From: Bradyrhizobium symbiodeficiens
GTDB taxonomy: Bacteria; Pseudomonadota; Alphaproteobacteria; Rhizobiales; Xanthobacteraceae
Assembly (NCBI RefSeq): GCF_002266465.3
Contig: NZ_CP029427.2
Span: 2,606,501-2,670,500 of the forward strand
Reading direction: 5' to 3'
DNA length: 64,000 nt
This document shows, piece after piece, positions 1 to 8,442 of the stretch. A program made the position numbers and the translations under genes. Positions within the stretch are counted from its first letter, which is position 1; every line of letters begins with the position of its first letter. A model generated the notes under the pieces. That model had not been told where the DNA came from and searched no databases. It was given only the letters and a program-made list of their open reading frames with translations.

Positions 1-241
1 CGCACGCTGCGCAAAAGCCGCGTTCGGCGATGGTGGAGGAGCGGAAGAACGACGGCTGTCCCTTGGTCCAGGTAAAGTCCGTCTTGTTAATGTCGGCAAA
101 GGAGGCGAACGGCGCGCCGGCCGCCTTTTGGCACATCCGGCAATGGCAGATCGAGACCCTGTTCGGCGCCGTCGTGACGCCGAAGCGCACCGCCCCGCAT
201 TGGCAGCCGCCGGTGAGAACGGGTTTGCTGGTGTCGATCAT
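1..241 (-). CDS. GFA (CENP-V/GFA) family protein, partial
   Basis: The first 80 codons of a glutathione-dependent formaldehyde-activating enzyme-like protein; the C-terminal half lies outside the window. The start reads MIDTSKPVLTGGCQCGAVRF, followed by an ICHCRMCQKAAG segment, which is the usual GFA zinc-binding cysteine pattern (CxCGAVRF, then CHCRxCQ), and later a CAAC motif at the window edge. The ATG at 239-241 overlaps the TGA of the upstream mutA reading frame by four bases (ATGA), so the two are translationally coupled. Family members bind zinc; most have no proven formaldehyde activity, so I do not assign a substrate. Confidence 0.85.
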   Translation of the reverse strand, partial: MIDTSKPVLTGGCQCGAVRFGVTTAPNRVSICHCRMCQKAAGAPFASFADINKTDFTWTKGQPSFFRSSTIAERGFCAAC

Positions 242-2108
242 GACTGTTCCATCCGTCGATAGGCGTCTTGCAGCGTGGCAAGCGCATCGCCCCCGGCGAA
301 GACAAAACCCGTGACGCCGGCGGCCCGTAGCGCTGCCTCGGCATCCGTCGGGCGGCCCGCGAGATAGATATGTCGCGCACCCGCGGTTTGCAGGGCCTTC
401 GCGGCGGGTTCCGCCTGACCGGCATAGACCTCGTCGCTGGAACAAAGACAGGCGAGCTCGGCGCCGGAGGCCTTGAAGGCGGCAACCAACTTGGCCGGAT
501 CGGCAAAGCCCTCGCTGTCGAGGGCCTCGATGCCGCCGGCCTCGAAGAAGCTTTTCGCAAAGGTCGCACGCGCCGTGAATTCGGCGGGCGTGCCGAGATT
601 GGCCAGAAACACTCTTGGCCGTGCGCCGCGCGTCTTCAGGGCCGCGTCGGATTTGTCGCGCAATGCTCGAACGGTTCCGCAAGCCGGATCGGCGGCAGCG
701 CATCGAACTTGTATTTTTGCTCGCCGTACGGTGGCAGCGCGACTGGCGTTGCTGTCAGCACCGCCGTCTCGCGCTCGTGCAGGTTCGGAAACTCGCTGGC
801 GCCGGTCAGCACGTCGCGGCGTTTTGCGATGTTGGCCTCGCGCGCTGTTCGCGCGGCTGCCACCTTGCTCTGGAACAGGCCCTGCTGAAGCGCGGCAAAG
901 GCGCCGCCGGCCTTTTCGCTCTCCTGGAACAGCGCCCAGGCGGCGTCGCAAAGCTGCGCCGTCAGCGCCTCGATGCCGCCTGCGCCCGCCGCGGGATCAG
1001 AGACCTTGGCGAGGTTGCTTTCTTCCAGCAGGAGGAGTTGCGTGTTGCGTGCCACGCGCCGCGCGAACGGATCCGGCAGGCCGAGCGCCAGCGTATGCGG
1101 CAGCACGGTGATCGCATTGGCGCCGGCAAGCCCGGCTGCAAACGTCGCGATCGTCGCCCGCAGCATGTTCACGTAGGGGTCGCGCTGCGTCAGCATGCGC
1201 CAGGCCGTATCGGCGGCAATGAACAGCGGCTTTGGCGCCAAGCCGCACGCTGTTTCGACACGCGCCCACAGCAGTCGCAGCGCGCGGAATTTGGCCATGG
1301 TCAGGAACTGGTCGGCGTCCGCGGCGAGCCGCGCATAGACCATGCCTTGCGTGGCTTCCAGCGGAATGCCGGCGCCTTCGATCGCGCGCAGATAAGCGAC
1401 GCCGCAGGCGAGCACGAAGGCCAGCTCCTGCACCTCCGAGCCGCCGGCATCGTGGATGACGCGTCCGTCGGCCGACGCAAACGGTCCCTTGAAGCCGAGC
1501 GCGGCGAGGCCCTTGATCGCGCCGGTGACGGCAGGGGCGATCTCCTCCCAGGCATAGGGACTGTGGCCCCACACCGCGCCCGCCGCGAGCGGATCGAGCC
1601 CGAAACGGATGTTGCAGGCGGCGGGATCGAGGCCCTTGCTCTTCACATATTCCGCGACATGGATCGCGGCCATCCGCGATTGCGGTCCGATCTCGAGTTC
1701 GATGCCGATGCCGGCGTCGAGATGGATGTCCTTCAGGACCTTTGCGACCGCCTCGGCAGAGGGTTCCAGGCCGAATCCGCGCGCATCATTGGCGCCGGCG
1801 AACACCAGCGCGAGCCCGGTCGCGCCGTTCTCCAGGTCCTGCAACGCCTGCGCATTCGCGAGCACCGCGTCGGGATGGTCGATCCGCTGCACGATCTGCC
1901 ACGGCGCCGCCGCCGGCCGTCCCATCACGGGCGCAACGCCCTTGGCGCGCAGATAGAGCGGTTCGATCTTGAGTCCGTCATAGGTCTTGCCGACCAGCTT
2001 CTCGAACGGCGCGCCCTTGAGCACGCCGTCGACCAGCTTGCGCCAGTCTTCGACGGTTGCCTGGGGAAAATCGGCCGCCAGCGGCAGGTCGTCAGTCACG
2101 GAGGTCAT
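238..2108 (-). pseudogene. mutA: methylmalonyl-CoA mutase small subunit, apparent one-base frameshift
   Basis: Encodes the non-catalytic beta subunit of the B12-dependent methylmalonyl-CoA mutase (propionate pathway). The reading frame starts with MTSVTDDLPLAADF at 2108 and runs through the TIM-barrel-like mutase domain to ...RLAEPFEH, then leaves frame and stops at 636. From about 665 a second frame continues as LRDKSDAALKTRG and carries the C-terminal B12-binding-like domain (ending YRRMEQS, stop at 238). Inserting one base in the His codon near 663-666 joins EPFEH to LRDKS and restores a protein of about 623 residues, the normal size. This is either a real inactivating mutation or a single-base sequence error; the rest of the gene is intact, which favours recent origin or error. 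The large subunit mutB is not in the window. Confidence 0.85.
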
Positions 2109-2190
2109 GCGGCCAAGGGCTCCCAAACGTATCGTTATTCGCGAGGCGAATTTGCCACGGCCGACCGTCCCTGCAAACGGTCGATTTTGG

Positions 2191-2682
2191 TTAACCGGTA
2201 TCCGGAAGCCGCTCAATGCCTTGTGTCGAGACGCTGGAAAGCCCGTCACGCACACGGATGCCCGAGATGACGCGGTCGGGCGCGATCTCGGCGAGCGGCA
2301 CCAGCACGAAAGCGCGCTCGAACAGGCGCGGATGCGGCAAGGTCAGGTCCGGCTTCTGCATGGAAATGTCGTCATAGGCGATCATGTCGAGATCGATTGT
2401 GCGCGGGCCCCAGCGCCGCTCCTTGTCCCGGGTACGGCCGAATTTCTGCTCGACCTTCTGCAGCACGAACAGGAGCGCGTGCGGATCGAGGTCGGTCTCG
2501 ATCTCGACGCAGGCATTGATGAAGGCGTCCTGCTCTTCGTCGCCCCAGGGTGGCGTGGCATAGTCCGCGGAGCGCGCGATCAGGGCGGCTTGCGCCATGC
2601 CGCAGATATGCGCGATCGCCTTGGCGAATGTCGCGCGGACATCGCCGACATTGCCGCCGAGCGCGATCAGCACGCTTGCCAT
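2191..2682 (-). CDS. folK: 2-amino-4-hydroxy-6-hydroxymethyldihydropteridine diphosphokinase
   Basis: Transfers pyrophosphate from ATP to 6-hydroxymethyl-7,8-dihydropterin, the step before dihydropteroate synthase in folate synthesis; cytosolic. The 163-residue length, the N-terminal LIALGGNVGD motif and the HPPK signature region RRWGPRTIDLDMIAYDD with following LPHPRLFERAFVLVPL are all present. The ATG is one base beyond the folB stop, so it is the third gene of a folP-folB-folK operon. About 80 bases separate it from mutA. Nothing is missing compared with the family. Confidence 0.97.
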   Translation of the reverse strand: MASVLIALGGNVGDVRATFAKAIAHICGMAQAALIARSADYATPPWGDEEQDAFINACVEIETDLDPHALLFVLQKVEQKFGRTRDKERRWGPRTIDLDMIAYDDISMQKPDLTLPHPRLFERAFVLVPLAEIAPDRVISGIRVRDGLSSVSTQGIERLPDTG

Positions 2683-2683
2683 C

Positions 2684-3052
2684 TTATGGATGCCGCGAGC
2701 GGGTCAGCATGATGCCGACATCGTCGAAGATCGCCGCGATCGGCGCATGCGGCTTGTGCACGGTGATCTTCACGGCGCGGATGCGAGGGAACTTCGACAG
2801 GATGGCGTCGGCCACCGCACCGGCCGCGCGCTCCAGAAGCTTGTAATTGGTATTCTTGAACGCCGCCGTGGTCGTCGCCACGACGTCGGCGTAGGACACG
2901 GTGTCGACAAGCCGGTCGCTGCGCGAGGGCTCCGACAAATCGGTATAGAGTTCGAGATCGATGACGAAGCGCTGGCCGACTTCGGTCTCGTGATCCATCA
3001 CGCCGTGGCGGGCATGGATCGATAGGCCGGTGACGAAGATCGTATCGGTCAT
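2684..3052 (-). CDS. folB: dihydroneopterin aldolase
   Basis: Converts 7,8-dihydroneopterin to 6-hydroxymethyldihydropterin and glycolaldehyde in folate synthesis. The 122-residue product begins MTDTIFVTGLSIHARHGV, with the conserved HARHGV and the downstream VGQRFVIDLELYTD strand; VSYADVVATT is the second typical motif. The ATG overlaps the folP stop by four bases (ATGA) and the stop is one base before folK, showing tight operon organisation. Confidence 0.96.
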   Translation of the reverse strand: MTDTIFVTGLSIHARHGVMDHETEVGQRFVIDLELYTDLSEPSRSDRLVDTVSYADVVATTTAAFKNTNYKLLERAAGAVADAILSKFPRIRAVKITVHKPHAPIAAIFDDVGIMLTRSRHP

Positions 3053-3909
3053 TGCTTGCCCTCGATTGCGTTCGCCACAAGCAGCGCCTGCAAGGTTTCG
3101 GCGACGTCATGGGTGCGGATGATCTTTGCGCCGCGCTGTGCGGCGATCAGATGCGCGGCGATCGAGCCGGCGAGCCGCTCCTTCGGCTCCGACGGCGAGA
3201 CCGAGGCGATGAAGCGTTTTCGCGAGGCGCCGACCAGGATCGGCAGGCCGAACATCTCAAATTCGCGCAACCGCGCCAGCGCGGTCAGGCTCTGCTCGGC
3301 GGTCTTGCCGAAGCCGATGCCGGGATCGAGCACGATCTTGTCGCGCGCGATGCCGGCCTTTGCGGCGATGTCGAGCGAACGCAGAAAGAAAGTCTTCATG
3401 TCCGTGATGATGTCGATGGCGGGATCGGCGTCGTCGCGGTTGTGCATGACGATGACGGGAACGCCTCTTGCGGCCACCAGCGGCGCCATCGCGGCGTCGC
3501 GTTGCAGGCCCCAGACGTCGTTGGCGATCGCCGCGCCCTGGTCGAGCGCGTAGGCCACCACCTCCGCCTTCATGCTGTCGATCGAAACAGGCACGCCGAG
3601 CGCCACGACGCCTGAAAGCACCGGCTTGAGCCGTGCGAGCTCGTCGTCCGCGGTGACGGCCTTCGCGCCCTTGTAGGGCCGAGTGGATTCGGCGCCGATA
3701 TCGATGATGTCGACGCCATCGGTGATCATCGCCCGCGCCCGCGCAAGCGCCTGCTGGGGCGCGATGAACTCGCCGCCGTCGGAGAAGGAGTCCGGGGTGA
3801 TGTTGAGCACGCCCATCACCGCCGGGATCGGTCGTTCCAGCAATGTCCGCAGCGCATCTGGCCTGGCCGAGCCGGCCGGCGGGACGGATGGAGAGGGCGA
3901 GGCATTCAT
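3049..3909 (-). CDS. folP: dihydropteroate synthase
   Basis: Condenses hydroxymethyldihydropterin pyrophosphate with p-aminobenzoate; the sulfonamide target. Visible motifs are MGVLNITPDSFSDGG, DIIDIGAESTRP, a central DPGIGFGKT and the C-terminal RTHDVAET, as in all DHPS enzymes. I place the start at the ATG at 3909 (MNASPSPS), since the conserved enzyme begins about 30 residues later; the frame is open up to 3990 and an upstream start cannot be excluded. A short hairpin at 3912-3929 lies directly upstream of the chosen ATG. First gene of the folP-folB-folK operon. Confidence 0.93.
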   Translation of the reverse strand: MNASPSPSVPPAGSARPDALRTLLERPIPAVMGVLNITPDSFSDGGEFIAPQQALARARAMITDGVDIIDIGAESTRPYKGAKAVTADDELARLKPVLSGVVALGVPVSIDSMKAEVVAYALDQGAAIANDVWGLQRDAAMAPLVAARGVPVIVMHNRDDADPAIDIITDMKTFFLRSLDIAAKAGIARDKIVLDPGIGFGKTAEQSLTALARLREFEMFGLPILVGASRKRFIASVSPSEPKERLAGSIAAHLIAAQRGAKIIRTHDVAETLQALLVANAIEGKQ

Positions 3910-3911
3910 GG

Positions 3912-3929
3912 CGCCCGCTTTAGCGGGCG
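3912..3929. repeat. perfect short inverted repeat next to folP start
   Basis: CGCCCGCT and AGCGGGCG face each other across two bases, directly upstream of the chosen folP ATG on the minus strand. If translation starts at 3909 this hairpin would lie in the ribosome-binding region; if it starts further upstream it encodes PAKAGA. No poly-T tract follows, so it is not a typical terminator. Confidence 0.5.
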
Positions 3930-4005
3930 GGGAGGGGGGATTCAAGGCGGGATGGGGCATTGCTGGTTGCGCAAGGCCCAATGTTAGCAAGATATGCGCT
4001 CTCTT

Positions 4006-4136
4006 GCCCCGGACGCAGAGCTTTTTCAGCGGTGCGCTGCCGAGCCGGGCCCATGTCGCCGAGAGCTGAGTACGCGTTATGGGTTCCGGCTCTGCGCAGC
4101 AACGCTCAACGGCGTTGCTGCGCGTCCGGGACAGGG
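4006..4136. repeat. intergenic palindromic repeat, family A copy 1
   Basis: Starts with GCCCCGGACGCAGAGC and ends with GCGCGTCCGGGACAGG, the two ends being complementary, with an internal perfect 12-bp hairpin (4094-4105 with 4112-4123, loop of six). Related copies occur at about 19198-19375 and 53885-54035. This CCCGGACGC...GAGCCGGG type is, from memory, a common dispersed repeat of Bradyrhizobium genomes. It separates folP from the DUF4332 gene. Confidence 0.75.
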
Positions 4137-4150
4137 GACCGAGCGCAGAA

Positions 4151-4558
4151 CTAATACGTGATCTTCGGCTGCAGCTTCTTCGCCTTGGCGATGATGTCGC
4201 CGACCGACTTCTCCGAGGGCAGGATGCGCAGCAGCTTCTTCTTCTCGTTGGCGTCGCGCATGCTCTGGGCGAGCCTCGCCGGATTTCGATAGGCGAGCTC
4301 GCGCACGGTAGTGACGCCGGCGGCGCGGACCAGGTTGACCTTGGCCCGGCCCATGCCGGGGATGCGCATGTAGTCGGAGACGTTGGCCCATTCCAGCAAC
4401 AGCTGCTCGCTGATGCCGGTCTTGGCGGATAGCGCCTTGCGGCCCTTCACCGTGCCGGCGGCTTCGAGCAGCCCGTCGGTCGTGCGGATACCCTGCGCCT
4501 TCAGCTTGTTGGCGGCAAAGACCGACAGGCCCTCAATCTCGGAGATCGGATATGTCAT
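4151..4558 (-). CDS. DUF4332 domain protein (helix-hairpin-helix type)
   Basis: A 135-residue cytosolic protein starting MTYPISEIEGLSVFAANKLK. It has two helix-hairpin-helix-like units: ISEIEGLSVFAANKLKAQGI near residues 5-24 and MRIPGMGRAKVNLVRAAGV around 64-82, as found in DUF4332 proteins. Such motifs usually mediate sequence-independent DNA contact, but no function is established for this family. The C-terminus is lysine-rich (KAKKLQPKITY). It lies between repeat family A copy 1 and a second small minus-strand gene 26 bp upstream. Confidence 0.85.
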   Translation of the reverse strand: MTYPISEIEGLSVFAANKLKAQGIRTTDGLLEAAGTVKGRKALSAKTGISEQLLLEWANVSDYMRIPGMGRAKVNLVRAAGVTTVRELAYRNPARLAQSMRDANEKKKLLRILPSEKSVGDIIAKAKKLQPKITY

Positions 4559-4584
4559 GATACTCGATGCAAAATGCGCAGACT

Positions 4585-4950
4585 TCAGGCGAACTGGCTG
4601 AGGCCCGGCGTCCCCGTAACGATCTTGCCCATCTGATCCGCTCCGATTTTGTCTCGGCCGTAGCGGAAAAGTTCACGGGCGACGTTTTGAATTTCCGACA
4701 TGCCAAGTCCCAGACCCATCAGGCGCGTGCCGACCGCCATCAAGCCGCCGCCCATCAGCCGCGACAGTCCGCCGCCGCTCCTGGATGCCTCGATCGCGGC
4801 TTCTGCTCCGGGAATCTGGTCGATCAGGGCCTGCACGCTGTCGGAAGGACCCTCGTTGCGAAGGAAGCCCAGGATAATGCCGACGGACTTTTCAGCCACA
4901 GCACTATCTATGCTGGCGTTTGTCGCCAGCCGCCCGATCAGTTCGTCCAT
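4585..4950 (-). CDS. small conserved protein, DUF2267-like
   Basis: 121 residues, MDELIGRLATNASIDSAVAE at the start. The N-terminal half is helical with a pattern like DUF2267 proteins (repeated short helices, IIGFLRNEG-type segment IILGFLRNEGPSDSV). The middle is glycine-rich (SGGGLSRLMGGGLMAVGTRL). No signal peptide or catalytic motif is visible. It probably shares transcription with the DUF4332 gene downstream. The family assignment is by resemblance only. Confidence 0.65.
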   Translation of the reverse strand: MDELIGRLATNASIDSAVAEKSVGIILGFLRNEGPSDSVQALIDQIPGAEAAIEASRSGGGLSRLMGGGLMAVGTRLMGLGLGMSEIQNVARELFRYGRDKIGADQMGKIVTGTPGLSQFA

Positions 4951-5306
4951 AAGGCCCGCCCCTCAGCCGGTTGCATGCCGGAGTATTTCTTCGAAAATGA
5001 TCTTGAGCCGGTGTGATGTGAAATTCAAGCGATGAACGCACGCGCCGTCGCGATTCAGCTTCGATCGCGCGAAAAGTGTTGCAGCGGTGCAAGAGCGAAG
5101 ACGGAATCGGCGAAAAATTGCCGCGTTGCGAGCAGCTCGCTCCTACTTTCGGCTGATGTCGTCCGATTGTTTCCGGCAATCTCGCATGCTTGGAGCGCGT
5201 TGAACCGTTTTAATCGGTGCGCGACATGCGTTAAACTACGGAACTGGAGCCTTCGAGTTTCGATACGCGAAACCCGGCAGAGAGATCAGAGACATCAGAG
5301 AGAATA
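4951..5306. other. 356-bp divergent intergenic region
   Basis: Separates the minus-strand small gene and the plus-strand DUF853 ATPase. It is less GC-rich than the flanking genes and contains a plausible promoter for the ATPase near 5200-5235, where TTGAACCG is followed about 20 bases later by GTTAAACTA. I see no RNA gene or credible small protein in it. Confidence 0.5.
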
Positions 5307-6929
5307 ATGACCGCACAGGACAGCAAGCTCGGCGATACCGACGACAAGATCTTCGTCGGCAAGGGAGACGAGCAGGCATGGCTGACGCTGGCGCTCGCCA
5401 ATCGCCACGGCCTGGTCACGGGTGCAACCGGAACCGGCAAGACCGTGTCGCTGCAAGTGATGGCGGAAGGATTTGCACGCGCCGGTGTTCCGGTCTTCGC
5501 GGCCGACATCAAGGGCGATCTCTCCGGCATTGCCGAGGTCGGCGAAGCCAAGGACTTCATCCTCAAGCGCGCCTCCCAAATGGGGCTGAATTTCCAGCCC
5601 GACCAGTTCTCGACGGTGTTCTGGGACGTGTTCGGCGAGCAGGGCCATCCGGTGCGCGCGACCGTCACGGAAATGGGGCCGCTTCTGCTCGCGCGCATGC
5701 TCGACCTCAACGACGTGCAGGAAGGCGTGCTCAACGTCGCCTTCCGCGTCGCCGACGACAACGGTCTGACCCTGATCGACATGAAGGATCTGCGCGCGCT
5801 GCTTGACGCCATCGTGCCCGATAGCGGCAAGAAGGCGGTGGACGCGACGGAGGATGCGCTGGCGGCCATCCGCAAGGCCGCGCAGGGGTTCGGCAACGTC
5901 ACCAAGGCCACAGTCGGTACCATCCAGCGCCAGCTCCTGGTGCTGGAGAATCAGGGCGGTACCAAATTCTTCGGCGAGCCCGCGCTGACGCTGAAGGACT
6001 TCATGAAGACCGACCGCGACGGCCGCGGCATGGTCAACATCCTCGTCGCCGACAAGCTGCTGCAGAGTCCACGGCTTTACGCGACATTCCTGCTGTGGAT
6101 GCTATCGGAATTGTTCGAGGAGCTGCCCGAGGCCGGCGACCTGCCGAAGCCCAAGCTGGTGTTCTTCTTCGACGAGGCGCACCTGTTGTTCAACGATGCG
6201 CCGAAGGCGCTGTTGGACACGATCGAGCAGGTGGTGCGATTGATCCGGTCCAAGGGCGTCGGCGTCTATTTCGTCACACAAAACCCGATCGACGTCCCCG
6301 ACCGTGTGCTCGGTCAGTTGGGTAACCGTGTGCAGCATGCGCTGCGTGCCTTCACTCCGCGCGACCAGAAGTCGGTCGCCGCCGCGGCGCAGACCTTCCG
6401 GCCCAACCCGAAGCTCGACACCGCCAAGGTGATCACGGAGCTCGGCAAGGGCGAGGCACTCGTGTCCTTCCTCGAAGGCAACGGCACGCCGACCATGGTC
6501 GAGCGGGTGATGATCCGGCCGCCATCGGCTCGCATCGGACCGATCACGCCGGAAGAGCGCAAGGCGATCATGGATGCGAGCCCGGTGAAGGGCAAATACG
6601 ACACCGCCGTGGATGAAGAGTCCGCCTACGAGATGATCCAGAAGCGCATCGCCGGCACCGCGGCGACGGCGGAGGCTCCTGCGGGCGCAAGCGGCGGCGG
6701 CATCCTCGGCCAGATCGGATCGATCGTCGGCACCATCTTCGGCACCAACGTCAAGCGCGGACGCCTGTCGACCGGCCAGGTCATTGCGCGTGACGTGACG
6801 CGATCGGTCACCAACCAGGTGATCGGCGGGATGGCCGCCAATATCGGCAAGTCGGTCGGCGGCCAGCTCGGCGGCTCGATCGGTCGCACGCTGGTCCGCG
6901 GCGCGCTCGGCGGATTGCTGCGGCGGTAG
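5307..6929 (+). CDS. HerA/DUF853 family ATPase
   Basis: A 540-residue P-loop ATPase of the HerA-FtsK superfamily, DUF853 (helicase HerA-like C-terminal) type. Walker A is GATGTGKT at residues 39-46 and Walker B is FFFDEAHLL at about 286-294. The arginine-finger region follows ([17 protein letters not shown], then [17 protein letters not shown]). The C-terminal about 110 residues are alanine/glycine-rich with [17 protein letters not shown] and repeated GG motifs, typical of this family. HerA relatives with a NurA nuclease translocate DNA; no nuclease gene is adjacent here, so the role of this stand-alone type is unknown. The ATG follows AGAGAGAATA. Confidence 0.92.
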   Translation: MTAQDSKLGDTDDKIFVGKGDEQAWLTLALANRHGLVTGATGTGKTVSLQVMAEGFARAGVPVFAADIKGDLSGIAEVGEAKDFILKRASQMGLNFQPDQFSTVFWDVFGEQGHPVRATVTEMGPLLLARMLDLNDVQEGVLNVAFRVADDNGLTLIDMKDLRALLDAIVPDSGKKAVDATEDALAAIRKAAQGFGNVTKATVGTIQRQLLVLENQGGTKFFGEPALTLKDFMKTDRDGRGMVNILVADKLLQSPRLYATFLLWMLSELFEELPEAGDLPKPKLVFFFDEAHLLFNDAPKALLDTIEQVVRLIRSKGVGVYFVTQNPIDVPDRVLGQLGNRVQHALRAFTPRDQKSVAAAAQTFRPNPKLDTAKVITELGKGEALVSFLEGNGTPTMVERVMIRPPSARIGPITPEERKAIMDASPVKGKYDTAVDEESAYEMIQKRIAGTAATAEAPAGASGGGILGQIGSIVGTIFGTNVKRGRLSTGQVIARDVTRSVTNQVIGGMAANIGKSVGGQLGGSIGRTLVRGALGGLLRR

Positions 6930-7089
6930 GCAGTTCAAGACTTCGTTTCAGGCAATCCGCTTCCGGCTGGTGCGTCGACCTCGCTTCGCTCGCGGGAGTC
7001 CGATCACCACCGGTACAATTTCAGGTGAGGGGCTCTCCAAGCCTGCGCCGGTCTGCTACGCCCTGTTCGCCGCCGCACAGGACCAGTCC

Positions 7090-8418
7090 GTGACCCCGCC
7101 CGCCCCGTTAGCCAAGCCCGACGCGCCCAGACCTCCGTCGCTGCGCGCGCCGCTGGACCTGCTGTTTCTGTTCTGCTGCATCCTGCTCACCGCCGACGTG
7201 CTCGTTCCTGAAGTCTTCGGCAGCGGCAAGACCAAGGATTACCCGCTGTGGTACTGGGCCGGGCAGCAGGTCTTGCAGGGTAAGCCGCTCTATCCCGCCA
7301 CGGCCGTCGAGTATTTCGAGTTCATCTATCCGCCGCTGCCGGCGATCATGCTGGCAATCCCGAGCTGGTTCGGCAAAATTCCGCTCTATGTCGTCCTGTC
7401 GATCCTGAACGCCTTGGCGTGGTGGTACACCGGGACGTTCTCCCAGGTCATGACCGGCTCGGGGCGCAGCCCCGGCCGCTGGCTGGAGGCGCTGCCCGCC
7501 GTCATCACCATGCCGTTCGTGTTCGACATGTTCGACCTCGGCCAGCCGAACCTCGTCCTGCTGGCCATGATGCTCTACGGTTTCTGGAGCTTGCGGCATC
7601 AACGTCCCTGGCTTGCAGGCTTCATGTTCGCGCTCGCTGCCGCCATCAAGGTGTTTCCCGTCGCGGTCCTGCCGTATCTGGTCTGGCGGCGGAAATGGGC
7701 GGCGGCCGCTGCTACGGTCGCCTTCGCAGGCATCCTGCTCTACGTCGTGCCGGCGCCTATCCGCGGCTTCGAGCGCAACGCGGCCGAGCTTGCGACCTGG
7801 TATCAGGGCATGGTCGGAACGAGCTCGGAAAAAGGCTTCGGCCAGCGTGACGAGCAGAACTGGTCGTGGGTCAACCAGTCCCTCATCGCCGTCACGCACC
7901 GCATGGTCCGTCCGATCAACTACAATCAGGACGATCCCAAGAAGCCGCCGCGTACGATGAACATCATCGACGTTGACTACAGGACGGCGAACTGGATCGT
8001 GCTGGGGCTGTCGGCATTGCTGGGGCTCGGCTTCGTCGCGATCATGCCGCGGCAAGCACTGCGAACGGCGCGCTCGGATGCCGAGGAGCTCGCCATCCTG
8101 TTCTGCCTGATCACGGTGGCCTCGCCTTTGGCGCGGCAATACTACTTCATGTGGCTGTTCTTCCCGATGACGGTGCTGATGCATCGCGCCGCCTTCGACG
8201 AACGGGCGAAGGTGCGCCTCGGAACCTGGCTCGCCCTCGGCGGGAGCGGCGTCCTCATGCTGCTGGCGCTGCCGTGGTTTCCCAATGTGCTCCAGGCCTG
8301 GGGCAATAATCTCCTGGCAACCGCGGTTCTTGCAGGTACCCTCGCATGGCACATCCGGCATCCGCCCGTTGCCGCTGGCTCCGAGCCTGCGACGGCGCTA
8401 AAAGCCGGTACCTCTTGA
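7090..8418 (+). CDS. GT87-type polyprenol-phosphate mannosyl/glycosyltransferase, membrane
   Basis: A multi-spanning integral membrane protein of the DUF2029/glycosyltransferase family 87 type. The first TM (LLFLFCCILLTADVLV) is followed by a loop with DYPLWYWAGQ and GKPLYP, then about nine more hydrophobic spans, including AGFMFALAAAIKVFPVAVLP with the IKVFP motif common in GT87 enzymes. I choose the GTG at 7090 (MTPPAPLAKP); the frame is open to 6970, but the upstream part reads like non-coding sequence. Family enzymes transfer sugars from polyprenyl-phosphate donors to periplasmic glycans. It is followed after 24 bp by the M20 peptidase. Confidence 0.85.
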   Translation: MTPPAPLAKPDAPRPPSLRAPLDLLFLFCCILLTADVLVPEVFGSGKTKDYPLWYWAGQQVLQGKPLYPATAVEYFEFIYPPLPAIMLAIPSWFGKIPLYVVLSILNALAWWYTGTFSQVMTGSGRSPGRWLEALPAVITMPFVFDMFDLGQPNLVLLAMMLYGFWSLRHQRPWLAGFMFALAAAIKVFPVAVLPYLVWRRKWAAAAATVAFAGILLYVVPAPIRGFERNAAELATWYQGMVGTSSEKGFGQRDEQNWSWVNQSLIAVTHRMVRPINYNQDDPKKPPRTMNIIDVDYRTANWIVLGLSALLGLGFVAIMPRQALRTARSDAEELAILFCLITVASPLARQYYFMWLFFPMTVLMHRAAFDERAKVRLGTWLALGGSGVLMLLALPWFPNVLQAWGNNLLATAVLAGTLAWHIRHPPVAAGSEPATALKAGTS

Positions 8419-8442
8419 GACTCGAACGTCAGGAATCCGACC

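Noticed and set aside
2109..2255. N-terminal extension of mutA up to 2255 with GFPASRH, similar to a peptide in the 15.6-kb gap
   Set aside because: The extension overlaps folK in another frame; the short similarity is probably chance and neither stretch is coding in that frame.
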